Shown here piece after piece: positions 24,782 through 39,000 of a stretch of 64,000 nt of DNA. The position numbers and the translations under genes were made by a program. Position 1 is the stretch's first letter, and each line of letters opens with the position of its first letter. The notes beneath the pieces are model-generated. The model made no database searches. It was given only the letters and a program-made list of their open reading frames with translations, and was not told where the DNA came from. The DNA comes from Osedax frankpressi (Eukaryota; Annelida; Polychaeta; Sabellida; Siboglinidae): NCBI GenBank assembly GCA_964035775.1, contig OZ038316.1, positions 19,182,659 through 19,246,658 on the forward strand. Direction: 5' to 3'.

Positions 24782-25632
24782 TAGTCCATTTTTAATAAAA
24801 TTATATTATATTTATATATTAAATATTATTTATTGTTTGTCCATAATAGAAGTAAGTGATTTATTTATAAGCATTAATGATAATATAAGAACTATTTAGC
24901 TATGATTAGTACATTAATCAATCATCACATAATCATATTTTAACTAGTAATGTTTATATTATTCTTAAATAGTAATGTTTTAATATTTATTTGATTTAAA
25001 ATCAAATATTTTGCAATTTTGAAATAACGTTGTCTAAAATACAACCCCTAGTTATCCTTATTTTCATAATAAACATTCTTATTTTCATAATATATAGATT
25101 ATTTAATATACATATAATTATATTATTATTTATTAGTAAATTGTTTTAATATAAAAAATATCATAAACTATAATAACTTAACAGATATAATAACATAATG
25201 GTTTATTCCAAAAACCAGATTGTGTAACTATTTGAAATTTTATATAAATATTTTAATTTAAAAATAAAATATATTTTAATAAACTATTTTATTACATCAA
25301 TGGTAGTTTTCATTAAATAAAAATGTAATATTTCAATAATAAAGTAAATCAATTCCTAAAATTGATATGAAAAAATAATAAACAATTGAATATATTATTT
25401 TTATTCAAAATTTTATAAAAGAAAATAATTAAAAAAATAGATGAAAATGGAGTTGCAATCTCCCAATGAGATATCGGGGGGTAGAGTAGAAAAAGTATTG
25501 AAGTAGTCCTGTAATTTGTAAAATATGTCTTGAAATAGATCCAATTTGTAGTAGTCGTAAGTGTTTTAATAATATATTAAGTTGATTAGGTGAATAAGTA
25601 ACAAATTATTTTGATATAAGGTCGTATGTTGA
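24782..25632. other. Convergent 3' spacer between SF3A2 and TCTN
   Basis: AT-rich sequence with the SF3A2 AATAAA at 24794-24799 and, on the minus strand, an AATAAA (TTTATT at about 25400) that could serve TCTN. A stray GTTGCAATCTCCC near 25453 matches the terminus of the 20373-21075 element. Nothing else was seen. Confidence 0.6.
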
Positions 25633-28600
25633 TTATAGAAATGGGTAGAAAAAATCTTGAGGTAGTCGTACAGGAATTCGAGGTTTCTCTGCCAAAACAA
25701 GCTCCGGATGTTGTGTAACATCGGTAAAGGTCACCGTAGACGTAATGGCGAGGTCGTTAGTCATTGAATCAAGGTCAAAGCAATTTGTTCCTTCACACTG
25801 TGTATGAGAATATAAAATTAGAATCTGTGAATATTAAATATAATTTTTACGTTTTCTAAATGTTCTGCATTATTAAATACGAAGATGGCGAAAACCTACA
25901 CTTATGTCCAATTAAGTTGCTTCTATGTATATTAAGTTCCTAACAAACTATTAGTAAGGTTTCATAATCTTATTAATATTAATATTAATTTATTGTTATT
26001 TATAATTATCATTATTTATATTTTAGAAAGAAAGTGTATTGTCAATCTTAATTTAGTCAAGTATGAGTTGTTAACTATAAAATCTGCTATTATGTAATTT
26101 AGTTTTATATGATCGAGTAGTTGATTATATATAATTAGCTATAGTCAGGAATTTATAATAAGCATACTACTACTAGAATTTTCATAAACAGAATTAATAT
26201 ATTTAAATGTCTTGGACGTCGAACCCGTTATTCAAATAAAGATTTCAAAATAATTATAGAAAGACTCCGCGAAAACCGCGCTACTGTACGTTGCGTTGAT
26301 GCAGGCTAGTACCTCGAAGGTGAGATCGCGGACATTGTAGAAGAAACGCACGGCGAGGATGCGAGCCTGCGGGTTCGCGATATCTCCCTCCATGCCGTAG
26401 AGAATAGAGATGCTGCGGTCCACAGGAATGTTACGGCAACCCGAAGTGCCCTTGACCTTTGGCTGCGCGAGGAGGGGATAGTAGTATATTTAGGTCGCAG
26501 TAGGGGGCGAGAGGTGTCGCGTCGTAGAGTAAATGGCCGACTTGGCGGTTAGATACAAATCACCGGCGCGATGAAATCGGACGACGGTTTGCGCGGATAC
26601 TGACGGGGTTCGGGGAGAAGTTGGACCCGATGATGTCGAGCCAGGCTGCGGGGTCGTCGAGGCTACTGTCGCCGTAGCGAGCCACGCGGTCAACAGCAAA
26701 TGAATGGTCGCCGGTCAACTGGTACAATGTAGCCTCTTGAAGATGTGTACAGCCGTCGGTAAGGTTACGGCGGGTGATTCTGAGGGCGGGGGAAGGTGGA
26801 GAGATTAACGGAGAGCTTTGGGGCATTAACGGAGATCTTGGAGCATTAACGGAGATCTTGGGGGCATTAACGGAGATCTTGGGGCATTAACGGAGAGCTT
26901 GGGGTATTAACGGAGATCTTGGGGCATTAACGGAGAGCTTGGGGCATTAACGGAGATCTTGGGGCATTAACGGAGAGCTTGGGGCATTAACGGAGATCTT
27001 GGGGCATTAACGGAGAGCTTGGGGGCATTAACGGAGATCTTGGGGCATTAACGGAGAGCTTGGGGGCATTAACGGAGAGCTTGGGGCATTAACGGAGATC
27101 TTGGGGCATTAACGGAGATCTTGGGGCATTAACGGAGAGCTTGGGGCATTAACGGAGATCTTGGGGCATTAACGGAGAGCTTGGGGCATTAACGGAGATC
27201 TTGGGGCATTAACGGAGAGCTTGGGGCATTAACGGAGATATTGGGGCATTAACGGAGAGCTTGGGGGCATTAACGGAGAGCTTGGGGCATTAACGGAGAT
27301 CTTGGGGCATTAACGGAGAGCTTGGGGCATTAACGGAGATCTTGGGGCATTAACGGAGAGCTTGGGGCATTAACGGATATCTTGGGGGCATTAACGGAGA
27401 GCTTGGGGCATTAACGGAGATCTTGGGGCATTAACGGAGAGCTTGGGGCATTAACGGAGATCTTGGGGCATTAACGGAGATCTTGGGGCATTAACGGAGA
27501 GCTTGGGGCATTAACGGAGATCTTGGGGGCATTAACGGAGAGCTTGGGGGCATTAACGGAGAGCTTGGGGCATTAACGGAGATCTTGGGGCATTAACGGA
27601 GAGCTTGGGGCATTAACGGAGAGCTTGGGGCATTAACGGAGATCTTGGGGCATTAACGGAGAGCTTGGGGCATTAACGGATATCTTGGGGGCATTAACGG
27701 AGAGCTTGGGGCATTAACGGAGATCTTGGGGCATTAACGGAGAGCTTGGGGCATTAACGGATATCTTGGGGGCATTAACGGAGAGCTTGGGGCATTAACG
27801 GAGATCTTGGGGCATTAACGGAGAGCTTGGGGCATTAACGGAGATCTTGGGGCATTAACGGAGAGCTTGGGGCATTAACGGAGATCTTGGGGCATTAACG
27901 GAGAGCTTGGGGCATTAACGGAGATCTTGGGGCATTAACGGAGATCTTGGGGCATTAACGGAGAGCTTGGGGCATTAACGGAGATCTTGGGGCATTAACG
28001 GAGATCTTGGGGCATTAACGGAGAGCTTGGGGCATTAACGGAGATCTTGGGGCATTAACGGAGAGCTTGGGGCATTAACGGAGATCTTGGGGCATTAACG
28101 GAGAGCTTGGGGGCATTAACGGAGATCTTGGGGCATTAACGGAGAGCTTGGGGGCATTAACGGAGAGCTTGGGGCATTAACGGAGATCTTGGGGCATTAA
28201 CGGAGATCTTGGGGCATTAACGGAGAGCTTGGGGCATTAACGGAGATCTTGGGGCATTAACGGAGAGCTTGGGGCATTAACGGAGATCTTGGGGCATTAA
28301 CGGAGAGCTTGGGGCATTAACGGAGATATTGGGGCATTAACGGAGAGCTTGGGGGCATTAACGGAGAGCTTGGGGCATTAACGGAGATCTTGGGGCATTA
28401 ACGGAGAGCTTGGGGCATTAACGGAGATCTTGGGGCATTAACGGAGAGCTTGGGGCATTAACGGATATCTTGGGGGCATTAACGGAGAGCTTGGGGCATT
28501 AACGGAGATCTTGGGGCATTAACGGAGAGCTTGGGGCATTAACGGAGATCTTGGGGCATTAACGGAGATCTTGGGGCATTAACGGAGAGCTTGGGGCATT

Positions 28601-31600
28601 AACGGAGATCTTGGGGGCATTAACGGAGAGCTTGGGGGCATTAACGGAGAGCTTGGGGCATTAACGGAGATCTTGGGGCATTAACGGAGAGCTTGGGGCA
28701 TTAACGGAGAGCTTGGGGCATTAACGGAGATCTTGGGGCATTAACGGAGAGCTTGGGGCATTAACGGATATCTTGGGGGCATTAACGGAGAGCTTGGGGC
28801 ATTAACGGAGATCTTGGGGCATTAACGGAGAGCTTGGGGCATTAACGGATATCTTGGGGGCATTAACGGAGAGCTTGGGGCATTAACGGAGATCTTGGGG
28901 CATTAACGGAGAGCTTGGGGCATTAACGGAGATCTTGGGGCATTAACGGAGAGCTTGGGGCATTAACGGAGATCTTGGGGCATTAACGGAGAGCTTGGGG
29001 CATTAACGGAGATCTTGGGGCATTAACGGAGATCTTGGGGCATTAACGGAGAGCTTGGGGCATTAACGGAGATCTTGGGGCATTAACGGAGATCTTGGGG
29101 CATTAACGGAGATCTTGGGGCATTAACGGAGAGCTTGGGGCATTAACGGAGATCTTGGGGCATTAACGGAGATCTTGGGGCATTAACGGAGATCTTGGGG
29201 CATTAACGGAGATCTTGGGGCATTAACGGAGATCTTGGGGCATTAACGGAGATCTTGGGGCATTAACGGAGATCTTGGGGCATTAACGGAGATCTTGGGG
29301 GCATTAACGGAGATCTTGGGGCATTAACGGAGATCTTGGGGCATTAATAGATTTTTCACGTACATATCAAAAGTAGGTAGCAGATTAGCAAAGTAGCAAA
29401 TTAGACTAAATAATTAGCGATCTGAACCTAAGAATACATCCTGTGGTCAAGGCCTCGCCGAAGGTGACCGGTACTCGGCTGACAGCGGTAGGTTCGCAGC
29501 TATTGTCCAGTTGACCGCTAGTCACGCTGGTCAGCCATTTCGAGTTATCGGAGTTTATCTGTATGCCATCGCTGTAAAGGTAAAGTATACTGATTTTATA
29601 CTTAATTATATAGGAAATTGTATACTAATTATGCAAGAAATCTTAAATAGGTAATATTAAAAAAGAATTTAGTCTTGGATAAAGCCCCACTACACTAAGC
29701 CCCACTACATTAAGCCCCAATATACTAAGCCCCACTAAATTAAGCCCCACTACATTAATCCCCAATATACTAAGCCCCACTATATTAATCCCCACTATAC
29801 TAAGCCCCATTACATTAAGCCCATATACACTAAGCCCTACTACACTTAGCCCCACTACACTTAGCCCCACTACATTAAGCCCCACTAATTTAGTTGGATA
29901 AAGGCTATTTCTTATCGACTTAGAAATGTAATTTAAATTAGAGCTGCGAAATAAGACTGTTCAAACCTTACAATACGTTTATTGTTTTCTGTGATGACTG
30001 TACGTCGTGTTTTTCCTGCCAAAACTGGTCGACCAATCAGATATCCGGGATTTCCGCTACGTTTAAATGACGGTTTCGCTCCTTCCACGGGGTTCTGCGG
30101 TAGCCAAACGTAAATGTCAAAGTGAATTCCAACTACAGAGGCTATCGAGATTGGTTTACAGAAGAGGCGGTTATGGTGGTAACAACGTAGATTACTTGAA
30201 ATCTAATAAGAGATGGTATAAATATAATATAATGGGATAATAATACAGTTAAAAAAAACTTAAGACAGGTTAGAAATATACTAATAAGCAATATTGACAC
30301 TCTGTCAATGTACTAAAGGTGTACAAGCTTCATAAGATAGTGAATAGATGTTTTTATAGTAATGCAATGTATAGAGATAAATGAACGCAATATTGAATGT
30401 ATACACCAACGGGATAGAAGCGCACGGAGAAGGTCTGAGAAAGAGGTAAAGTGTCCGTAGAAACGTCACGCAGCACGAGGTCAAGGGTGACTCGAGTGAT
30501 GCCCATCGTAGAGTTAAACTGCACGGTGTAGTGTAGTGCCGAGGCAACGTTGGTGCAAAGGTCAGGGCCTTTACCTATGGCGGGTTTGTAAGTTAAGGGT
30601 GGCACTTTTGCTGTTAGGAGGTGCGATTTGAGGATTGGGTTGGACTTTATCTTCGAGGGGTGTGATGGGAGAGGCCTAATAAGGGAATGGTTAATGGAGA
30701 TGGAGGGACCATTACCCTAGGGAACTTAGTTAAAGATGAAAGAGGGACTTTCAGAAATAAGCGAGAGCGGTTATAATTGTTAGTGAAATGGTTGAAAAAT
30801 GTGGAGAAGATAGGATGTAGTAATTTCGGCGTCGTGAATACCTGGCGGTGTATACTTTGGCCTCGATATCGACGAATTGCTGGCGTTTTTGCAGACATAC
30901 TCTAGTCCGTTTTCGAGGAAACACTGGACGGAAACGAGTTCGACGGACTGTCCGAATGTTGAATCGTAGATACCATACGGAATATCTGGTGACCGGTGGA
31001 TTCGGCTTTAATGTTGTAGGAACAAACAATGCATGTTCTATATCGTTGATTCCAACGTCGTACTACTTACATTGTGTGGGGGGGGTATTCTTACTAAAAT
31101 ATTGAATTAATTTATAGCGACATTTTTGATTACGAAATTTATTCGCAGAATCTGTGTTTTAAGAGAAACAATATGTAGAAACCCATATGTAGAAACCCAT
31201 ATAGAAACCCATATGTAGAAACCCATATAGAAATCCATATAGAAACCCATATGTAGAAACCCATATGTAGAAACCCATATAGAAACCCATATGTAGAAAC
31301 CCATATGTAGAAACCCATATAGAAATCCATATAGAAACCCATATGTAGAAACCCATATAGAAACCCATATGTAGAAACCCATATGTAGAAACCCATATAT
31401 AGAAACCCATATGTAGAAACCCATATAGAAATCCATATAGAAACCCATATGTAGAAACCCATATGTAGAAACCCATATAGAAACCCATATGTAGAAACCC
31501 ATATGTAGAAACCCATATAGAAACCCATATGTAGAAACCCATATGTAGAAACCCATATGTAGAAACCCATATGTAGAAACCCATATATAGAAACCCATAT

Positions 31601-34260
31601 GTAGAAACCCATATGTAGAAACCCATATAGAAACCCATATGTAGAAACCCATATGTAGAAACCCATATGTAGAAACCCATATATAGAAACCCATATGTAG
31701 AAACCCATATGTAGAAACCCATATAGAAACCCATATGTAGAAACCCATATGTAGAAACCCATATGTAGAAACCCATATATAGAAACCCATATGTAGAAAC
31801 CCATATGTAGAAACCCATATATAGAAACCCATACGTAGAAACCCATATATAGAAACCCATGTAGAAACCCATATATAGAAACCCATATATAGAAACCCAT
31901 ATATAGAAACCCATATGTAGAAACCCATAAAGAAACCCATATATAGAAACCCATATAGAAACCCATATGTAGAAACCAATATGTAGAAACCCATATATAG
32001 AAACCAATATAGAAACCCATATGTAGCCTAGTTCATCGAGGTAACTTATTTGCATTGTGTGCCATAATGCAAATGATAACACATAATGCGTTATGTGTTA
32101 ACACCGGTTACTAATTAATATACAACAAGTTTATTAAATGGCATATCAGAAGGATGGCGGAATATAATGTAATCTAATACAAACCTACAGTTTCATTGAC
32201 CATAGCTTCCAGGAGATCTCGAGGAGACTTTAAAATAGAAGATATTGAGAGAAGTTTCAAATAAAATAGATAAGGGTTTATTAGGACAATCAAATTTATA
32301 TTTAGATATAAATAATAGTTAAGGATGAAGATATAACATAAAGTTGAGAAACTATAAATATAAATATTGTAAGTATAAATCCAAAATTTTTAAATTAATA
32401 GAATAAAAATGATAAAATTCTCTATTGTTTAATTGTCACATTCTGAATACATACAATAATAATTCTCATATTAATCATAACTACTAATAAATATATTAAT
32501 AAGAGATAAGAAAATGTGTTATTAAAATTGTTGTTAAATAATTGATATGTTATCAATTTAATGCATAGGCAACAATGAATCTATAAAACATTTAAAATAG
32601 TAATAGTAGCATTGTCATATATATTATTAGCAATATATACAGACTCGAAACAATAAATATAGACAACCTTTAGTGATATAAATTGCTGCTATTTAAAAAT
32701 ATAAATAGCTCTATCTTACAAATAAAAATAACTGAGACCTAAAACAATTATTAGCACTGACCTTGATAAACTTGATGTCATAAAGATAATTGTTTGCATC
32801 CAATCTAGTATCGAAACGGCAAGTATTGGCAAAATCCAAAAACTTTCGTTTACATACAGAACTTCTATCAATCAGATAACCTTAAAGATGTTATCAAAAA
32901 ATAATTGCACATGGATAAATTTATAAATTATGAAACATGAGATATTTAACAACTATAGAAGTAAATATGTATAATATAGTATACACATATATAGAAAATG
33001 TAAAATATATATTAAGACATTTGTATGTATCATTACTGCAAAATATAATAGATTATAGCAACATAATTCTTCAATAGATATTGTCAAACATGATAACAAA
33101 TTGTATAATTATAATTGTTGTTAAATTAATTGTTGTTAACAATTATTACAAAAATTAAATAACTTATAATTTTAATATAATAGAAATTTAAAATATATAT
33201 TATTAGACTTTTGGGGTCAAAGAAATGGCGGACATAAGACTGACCAGTGTGACTGTAGTCGGAGCACTCGCCATTGATCAGAGGGGTCGGAAGGTTAAAC
33301 CTAGCCAGAAAATTATTAGGTCTCACCACATAAACATCACCACCAGACTGAGGAGGAGAGTAAGGTCGTTATTAGGCAGAATAAGTGAAGTAACACTTTA
33401 TAAATTCACATGTAGAAGAATAGGAATTTAAGGAGGAAGGAAGGTAGATCATGAGTATGTGTGATAGTATATATATATATATAATCACCTTATATGGTGT
33501 GAGTTGGACACGATTTTCTGCTGGTATCTCATAGGAGTATGTGGAGCCGGCAAACAGATTTAGGTAAGCATCTATCTGCTCCGAGGTAAAGTTAGCGTCT
33601 GGTAGCACAAATCTCAGTCTGTCTTTGTCTGAAGCAATTGGACAACGGTTTACAATATGTATTGTATGAGTAATAAAAGTACTTTAGAAAAACGATTGCA
33701 TAAACCATCATCGGATTGTTGGTAGTACTAATAGATAGTACCTCGTATCAAGATATATGCATAGACTAGGACAATCAGAATACGGGGACGAAGGTAGCAT
33801 CTAACAATTGTTCTTTGTAACGCAGAGGAGTCCGTCCGAAGTATATTCCACAAAGTTCTCAACATTTTCGCGAAACACAATTTGCCGTTTCACGCACATC
33901 TTGGTGTCATTGCTACGAGTCGACGAAAAGGTGGAAAATAAATGTAGAAGAACTGAATACATTTTGCAGGTAATTATAGTAATTATATTAATAAAATTAA
34001 TTATATTATTTAAATATTCAGCTAGATTACTGATCAGAATCAATTATTTATCAACTACGAATATATCAATTTAAATATATAATAGATATATATTTAGTAA
34101 TTTGTAAATATATTCAATAATTTAATAAATCGCACTAACGATGTGAAATGATCAATACATTTCGAAAAAACAGCACGGTCGCTGGGAGTGCAATCTCCAT
34201 CACAACAACAATTCAGATCGCAGAGTTCAGAGGTCAAATCGCAGCCACATGGCGTCTTTC
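25633..34260 (-). CDS. TCTN: Tectonic family protein (transition-zone), first exon not located
   Basis: Thirteen exons: 34140-34260, 33806-33912, 33489-33628, 33209-33347, 32762-32880, 32185-32227, 30842-30985, 30411-30610, 29967-30094, 29428-29571, 26605-26779, 26313-26462, 25633-25797; 590 aa plus an unseen N-terminus, all phases fit. The signature cysteine block CGCDLTSELCDLNCCCDGDC opens the visible part. Further family landmarks are YLIDRSSVCKRK, LCTNVASALHYTVQF, FSVRFYP, SGNPGYLIGRPVLAG, VTFGEALTTGCILR, NPQARI and the C-terminal LPQDFFYPF just before the stop. Tectonics are secreted or single-pass glycoproteins of the MKS/B9 complex at the ciliary transition zone, acting in ciliogenesis and Hedgehog signalling. 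With no membrane segment after DFFYPF, this resembles TCTN1 more than TCTN2 or TCTN3, although the paralogue cannot be fixed. Introns hold three minisatellites totalling about 3.6 kb. Confidence 0.92.
26815..29347. repeat. 20-bp minisatellite, ~126 units, with 1,088-bp higher-order duplication
   Basis: Units read GGGGCATTAACGGAGATCTT or GGGGCATTAACGGAGAGCTT, the two forms often alternating, with some units of five Gs. Rare variants (GAGATA at 27240; GGATAT at 27380, 27683, 27764) recur exactly 1,088 bp later (28328; 28468, 28771, 28852), proving a block duplication. The last ten or so units are homogeneous AGATCTT. The array lies in TCTN intron 10 and begins 36 bp from the exon at 26605-26779. 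Confidence 0.97.
29682..29892. repeat. 15-bp minisatellite in TCTN intron
   Basis: About 14 copies of TAAGCCCCACTACAT with substitutions, between the TCTN exons at 29428-29571 and 29967-30094. The reverse strand carries the core TAGTGGGGC, also seen in the 8537-9146 array. Confidence 0.92.
31168..32027. repeat. ~14-bp minisatellite in TCTN intron
   Basis: About 62 copies of ATGTAGAAACCCAT mixed with shorter ATAGAAACCCAT units. All three minus-strand frames are open for about 300 codons (GFYIWVSTY-type repeats), a by-product of a stop-free unit rather than a gene. The array sits between TCTN exons 30842-30985 and 32185-32227. Confidence 0.96.
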
Positions 34261-36059
34261 CTTTATGAGTATGGTGTATTGGATATAGGTTAATGTAAAT
34301 TTGTAAGCACTCTTTTTTAAAACTCTTATCTTCAGGATTCAACATTATAACCCTATTTTAGCAATATGTAGTATGTTTATATATTTTATTCTATATAGGG
34401 ATTAACAAAATAAAAAATGTTCCATAACAAGTTACGTATAATAAACTATGTTTATAAAACTTCATCTAAAATAACGTATAATAAACTTTGTATATAAATT
34501 CAATATTAAGTAGAATAATTTAATTTATTTTATTTAATTTTAACCTTACCGAATTCATTTATTTACCGAATTAATTTATTTACCGAATTAATTAAATTTT
34601 GCTGTGACTCTATTGTGTATTCATATAACGAGTTAATGTGAAGAAGATATTCATATTAATATAAATTTACCCTAAAGGGTATAATAAATGTATAAAGTCG
34701 GATTGTAATCATAATAAATATCATCTTCTTATAGAAAAATATATTATAATTAACCACCTATCTATCATTAATTCAATATTAGTTACTATCATTATATACA
34801 TTAATTATACATTTAATGTATAATATAATGTTAAAATATATGACATAATTATTTAAATTACATTAATTTCAGTTAATTGATAAAATAATAATATTACTAT
34901 TATAATGATTTTATCATAGAATCTTATTAAAAAATAGTCCTTTAAATTCAAATATTTAATAAGCTCATTTATTTTTTGGTTTGTAAATAAATTTAATTTT
35001 TAAATAACATAATAAATAGTACAGTACCGGTATTATCAAGTATTATAGAACATATAAATGGAATGTAAACAGTAAAACATATAATATAAAATAAAAACAT
35101 ATTCAAGTTATATCTTTTATAATATTTAAAAATGAATCTTATAAAATCTGTTGTAGCAACTCTTTTATTGAATATGGAAAGTATTAGGATTTTAAATAGC
35201 ATATTTGCACTATAAATTAATTTAATTTTTATTATATAATATTAAAATAAGATAATTAATCAAAGTAACTAAATTTATAAATATTTTAATTTATATTTAA
35301 TGGATTGAATTAAAAATTTTAGTTTAATCATAATTATACATTTCTTCTGACACCTGCTAGTGATATTGTATATGTCACATGATTATTAATGAATTCTGGG
35401 TATTTTCCTTATTCATAGAGAAAGCTATATTGTAATTAACTAATTTGTGTTAGTATATATGATTTAAACCCTTTTTTTAAATATATGAATTGAAATTATT
35501 ACAATTTATAATACCGTTATTATAATGTTTATAAATCTGTATTGTTTTAAAGTTATAGCGTTCTAATTTTTATATTTATCTGAATTGTATTGTATTGCTA
35601 TTTTTAGCAAAATTCCAATATAATTAATTAAATGTCATGTTTCATATCAAATTGATAAACTATTATTAATTATTTATTAATATATATTGTGTTGTAATCT
35701 ATGCTGCTTTCTTTTATTAATGTAATCATTAATATCTTATTTATATATACAAATATTATATTAATAATTAACATACTTAACATGAATACGTGATTCACTC
35801 GATAATTCAGTATGATGCAGAATATGATACTGAGTTTATTAAGATTTATTATCGTAATTTAATACATCAACTAATACATCCAAGTATAATAATAATTATA
35901 TTGAAATTATACAGATTTATTATATCATAGATCTAATATTACAGTTGATGATATTATACACTATTCTAAACAAAAATATTGTATTAAATATCATCTGCAT
36001 ACGTAAGTTGTTATTCTATTATCGTGCGTCTACTATACAGGACTGCACCGGTTTATTAG
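34261..36059. other. Divergent spacer between TCTN and EIF4G2
   Basis: AT-rich sequence that must hold the missing TCTN 5' exon and EIF4G2 5' exon or promoter. A GTAAGT at 36003 preceded by an ATG-initiated short frame is a possible 5' exon for EIF4G2, but its phase does not join the next exon. Nothing firm was found. Confidence 0.5.
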
Positions 36060-39000
36060 TGGATTCCTATCGCTTGTTACATTCTGGACGGGTACACATA
36101 CAGGGGTGGTGAACGTGAGAATGGGCCACAGTTGAGTTCTACGTCGTTTCCACCCACCCACTACAACAAATCAGCACATAATAATGTAGCGACTACGCTA
36201 TTGCCTCAGTACGCTCATGCTAACAATAGATCGCATAGATGGGTAAGCTTAATTTGTAGATATCGACTGTCAATATTTTTAATTTCAGACATTTATAATA
36301 TACTATATTTTATCCCCTAGTTTATAAATTATTTAAAGTTTTTATACCTGTATATTATTTTTATAATTATTTAAATTTATTTATTTATATTTGAAATTTG
36401 TGTATATTTATCTGCGATCCAACTTGCGCTACTCAGGTCGCTCCAAGTCAATCAGATAGGACGTATGAAGCGTTTAACGGGGGAAATCAACAGCTAACCT
36501 TTCGCAAAGTGCGCGGGTTTGTGCACCGCTCATTATAGCCCTATTAGTATATATTTACATATGACAACCCTTGTAATATAAAACCAATTGAATGTGCTTC
36601 GTCTAGCGTTAATTGTTTTCTAGATTAATTGAATTGGTATGCTCTCATATTAGCTAAAATAGTAAACAAAATTTAGTGTTTATTAATATATATATCCTTA
36701 TATTTCTACCATTATCAATCTTTATAAGTAAATTCTATTATATTAATTTGTATGCTCCTATTACAATTGAAATATTTCTTCCTATATTATTGCATTGTTT
36801 ACAGCATATTAAACAAGTTAACACCAGAAAGGTTTCCCAAACTCACGTTTGAACTGCTCAATTCTGGTATAAATTGCGAGTTGACTCTAGGTGGCATTAT
36901 ACTATTGGTGAGTAGATTAGCGTTCATCTAATTTATATTTTTATATGTTACATTGCTGTCTAATAATCGGACCATATTAATATTAATTAATCGGGATAGA
37001 TAACTATACTAGATCTGGAAATATTGTATTTTGGAGGCAAAATAATTAACATGTTACTTAATATTCACCCCTAACCGCTCTCACCCCCGCCCCCACCCCC
37101 ACACCCACCCCCACCCACACCCCGCCCCCGCTCTAAGATATTCAAGAAAGCGCTCGATGAGCCCAAGTACAGTCCGCTGTACGCACAACTGTGCGAACGC
37201 CTGTGCAGCGATGCTCCTAACTTTGATACGGATGGCGGCGATGTTACCGTTAGTTATTACACCCCGTCGTCGTTACCCCCGTAGTCGTTACCCCCGTAGT
37301 TACCCCCGTAGTCGTTACCCCGTAGTTACCGTTGTTTAGTGCATTCTAAGTATCGTCCATTGTTCTTTTGTTATGATACACGTGCCTCCTTTCAATGCCT
37401 AAAATAAAATGTCCATGAATCTATTTCTCTTTTGATTCGCGACCGAAAATAATTTGCCTACACAGACCTCTTGAGTAAGTTGAAGTCTAACAATAGCACA
37501 CTACAATAGCACACTACAATAGCACAATACTATTGATATCATTCTTGATTAATATATTCAAAATAATAGTCTCCAATCTAGTTTCATTTTCTTATCTCGC
37601 CAACAATATGTTTATTCAATGTCAAATTTTTGCTGGAATTTTATATGTGCATGAATAATTTCATAACCACTCTGAAACCTTTATAATTTAGTCTTTTGTA
37701 ATAGATATTTAATTGGCTATATTTATGACATCTTGTTTTAGTTCATTTATTATTTAACATTTATTTAATATTATTTAACATTTATAATTATGAAAATGAT
37801 TTAATTTAACAAAATATATTATAATTGTTTTAATAATAAATTAAAGAGTTTATTTGACAATGAATATCAAACATGCTTATAAGCTATTTAATTCAAATTT
37901 GTATATATAGATATGATATATAGTATATAGTATGATATAGTCAATAATTAAATTATATATGCAATACATATATAGATAATCATATAAGCTATTAATAGAA
38001 TTAGTTAAATTTAGAATTTATTTACAATTATGCATAATATATGATATAGAGATAATCATAGCGTAATGCAATATTAAATCTAATAATAGTATAATAGTTT
38101 TTATATGCATTCCGTTGATCAATCATTGACCCTTCGCTAACCTCTAATTTACGATTTTACCCAGACTTTCCGTAGACTACTCCTGCGTAACTGCGGAGAT
38201 GAGTTTGTCAACCGCGCGAGGTCAATGGAAGGCCTTGACCCCCGGTGTCTCACCGCCGAGCAGTTTGAAGCTTACTCGGTCTGCCGACGAAAGATGCTCG
38301 GCAACATCAAGTTCTTCTGTTGGTAATTTACTGGAGTTCTAGTACACTTACGTAACCGCGATAATATGATTATTAACTTTACAACTGGAACCATATTGTG
38401 TTATAACATAGGTTCATAATGATTAACACATTTTCTAGCGTCTAGCATTTGGACAAACTGGTTAAATTACTAGTGTAACTAGACGTACCAATNNNNNNNN
38501 NNNNNNNNNNNNNNNNNNNNNNNNNNNNNNNNNNNNNNNNNNNNNNNNNNNNNNNNNNNNNNNNNNNNNNNNNNNNNNNNNNNNNNNNNNNNNNNNNNNN
38601 NNNNNNNNNNNNNNNNNNNNNNNNNNNNNNNNNNNNNNNNNNNNNNNNNNNNNNNNNNNNNNNNNNNNNNNNNNNNNNNNNNNNNNNNNNNNTAGGTGAA
38701 CTTGCCAAACGAGGACTGTTGGATCGTAGTCACCTTCACCGCTGTATCCAAGGCTTGCTCACCAAGAAGAAAGGAGCCGGCGTGAAGGGACTCTGCGAGG
38801 ATATTGAATGTTTATGCCAGATCATGAAAAGCATTGGAGAGAACCTCGATGAACTCCCTGCCAAGGTCAAGCTCCCAAACTACCCATTTAGTCATTTCGT
38901 TGACTGCACACCGTATACCCAAATACAACACTTCATCTCCAAATAATTCTATATCCACATATATGAACTCTGTAATTTATATTCCCGTAGCTTACATTAT

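Noticed and set aside
31107-32082. Three overlapping ~300-codon minus-strand frames
   Set aside because: All arise from one stop-free 14-bp minisatellite inside a TCTN intron.
32762-33347. Apparent AA/AG-type intron in TCTN between DPK and SSVCKRK
   Set aside because: Using the acceptor TTTAAG at 32881 adds SYLIDR in phase and matches the family (FLxDxSTxC), giving a GT-AG intron.
34993-35202. Minus-strand frame starting MLFKILILSIF as the missing TCTN first exon
   Set aside because: The hydrophobic start is too short and basic for a convincing signal peptide and no donor in the required phase follows it.
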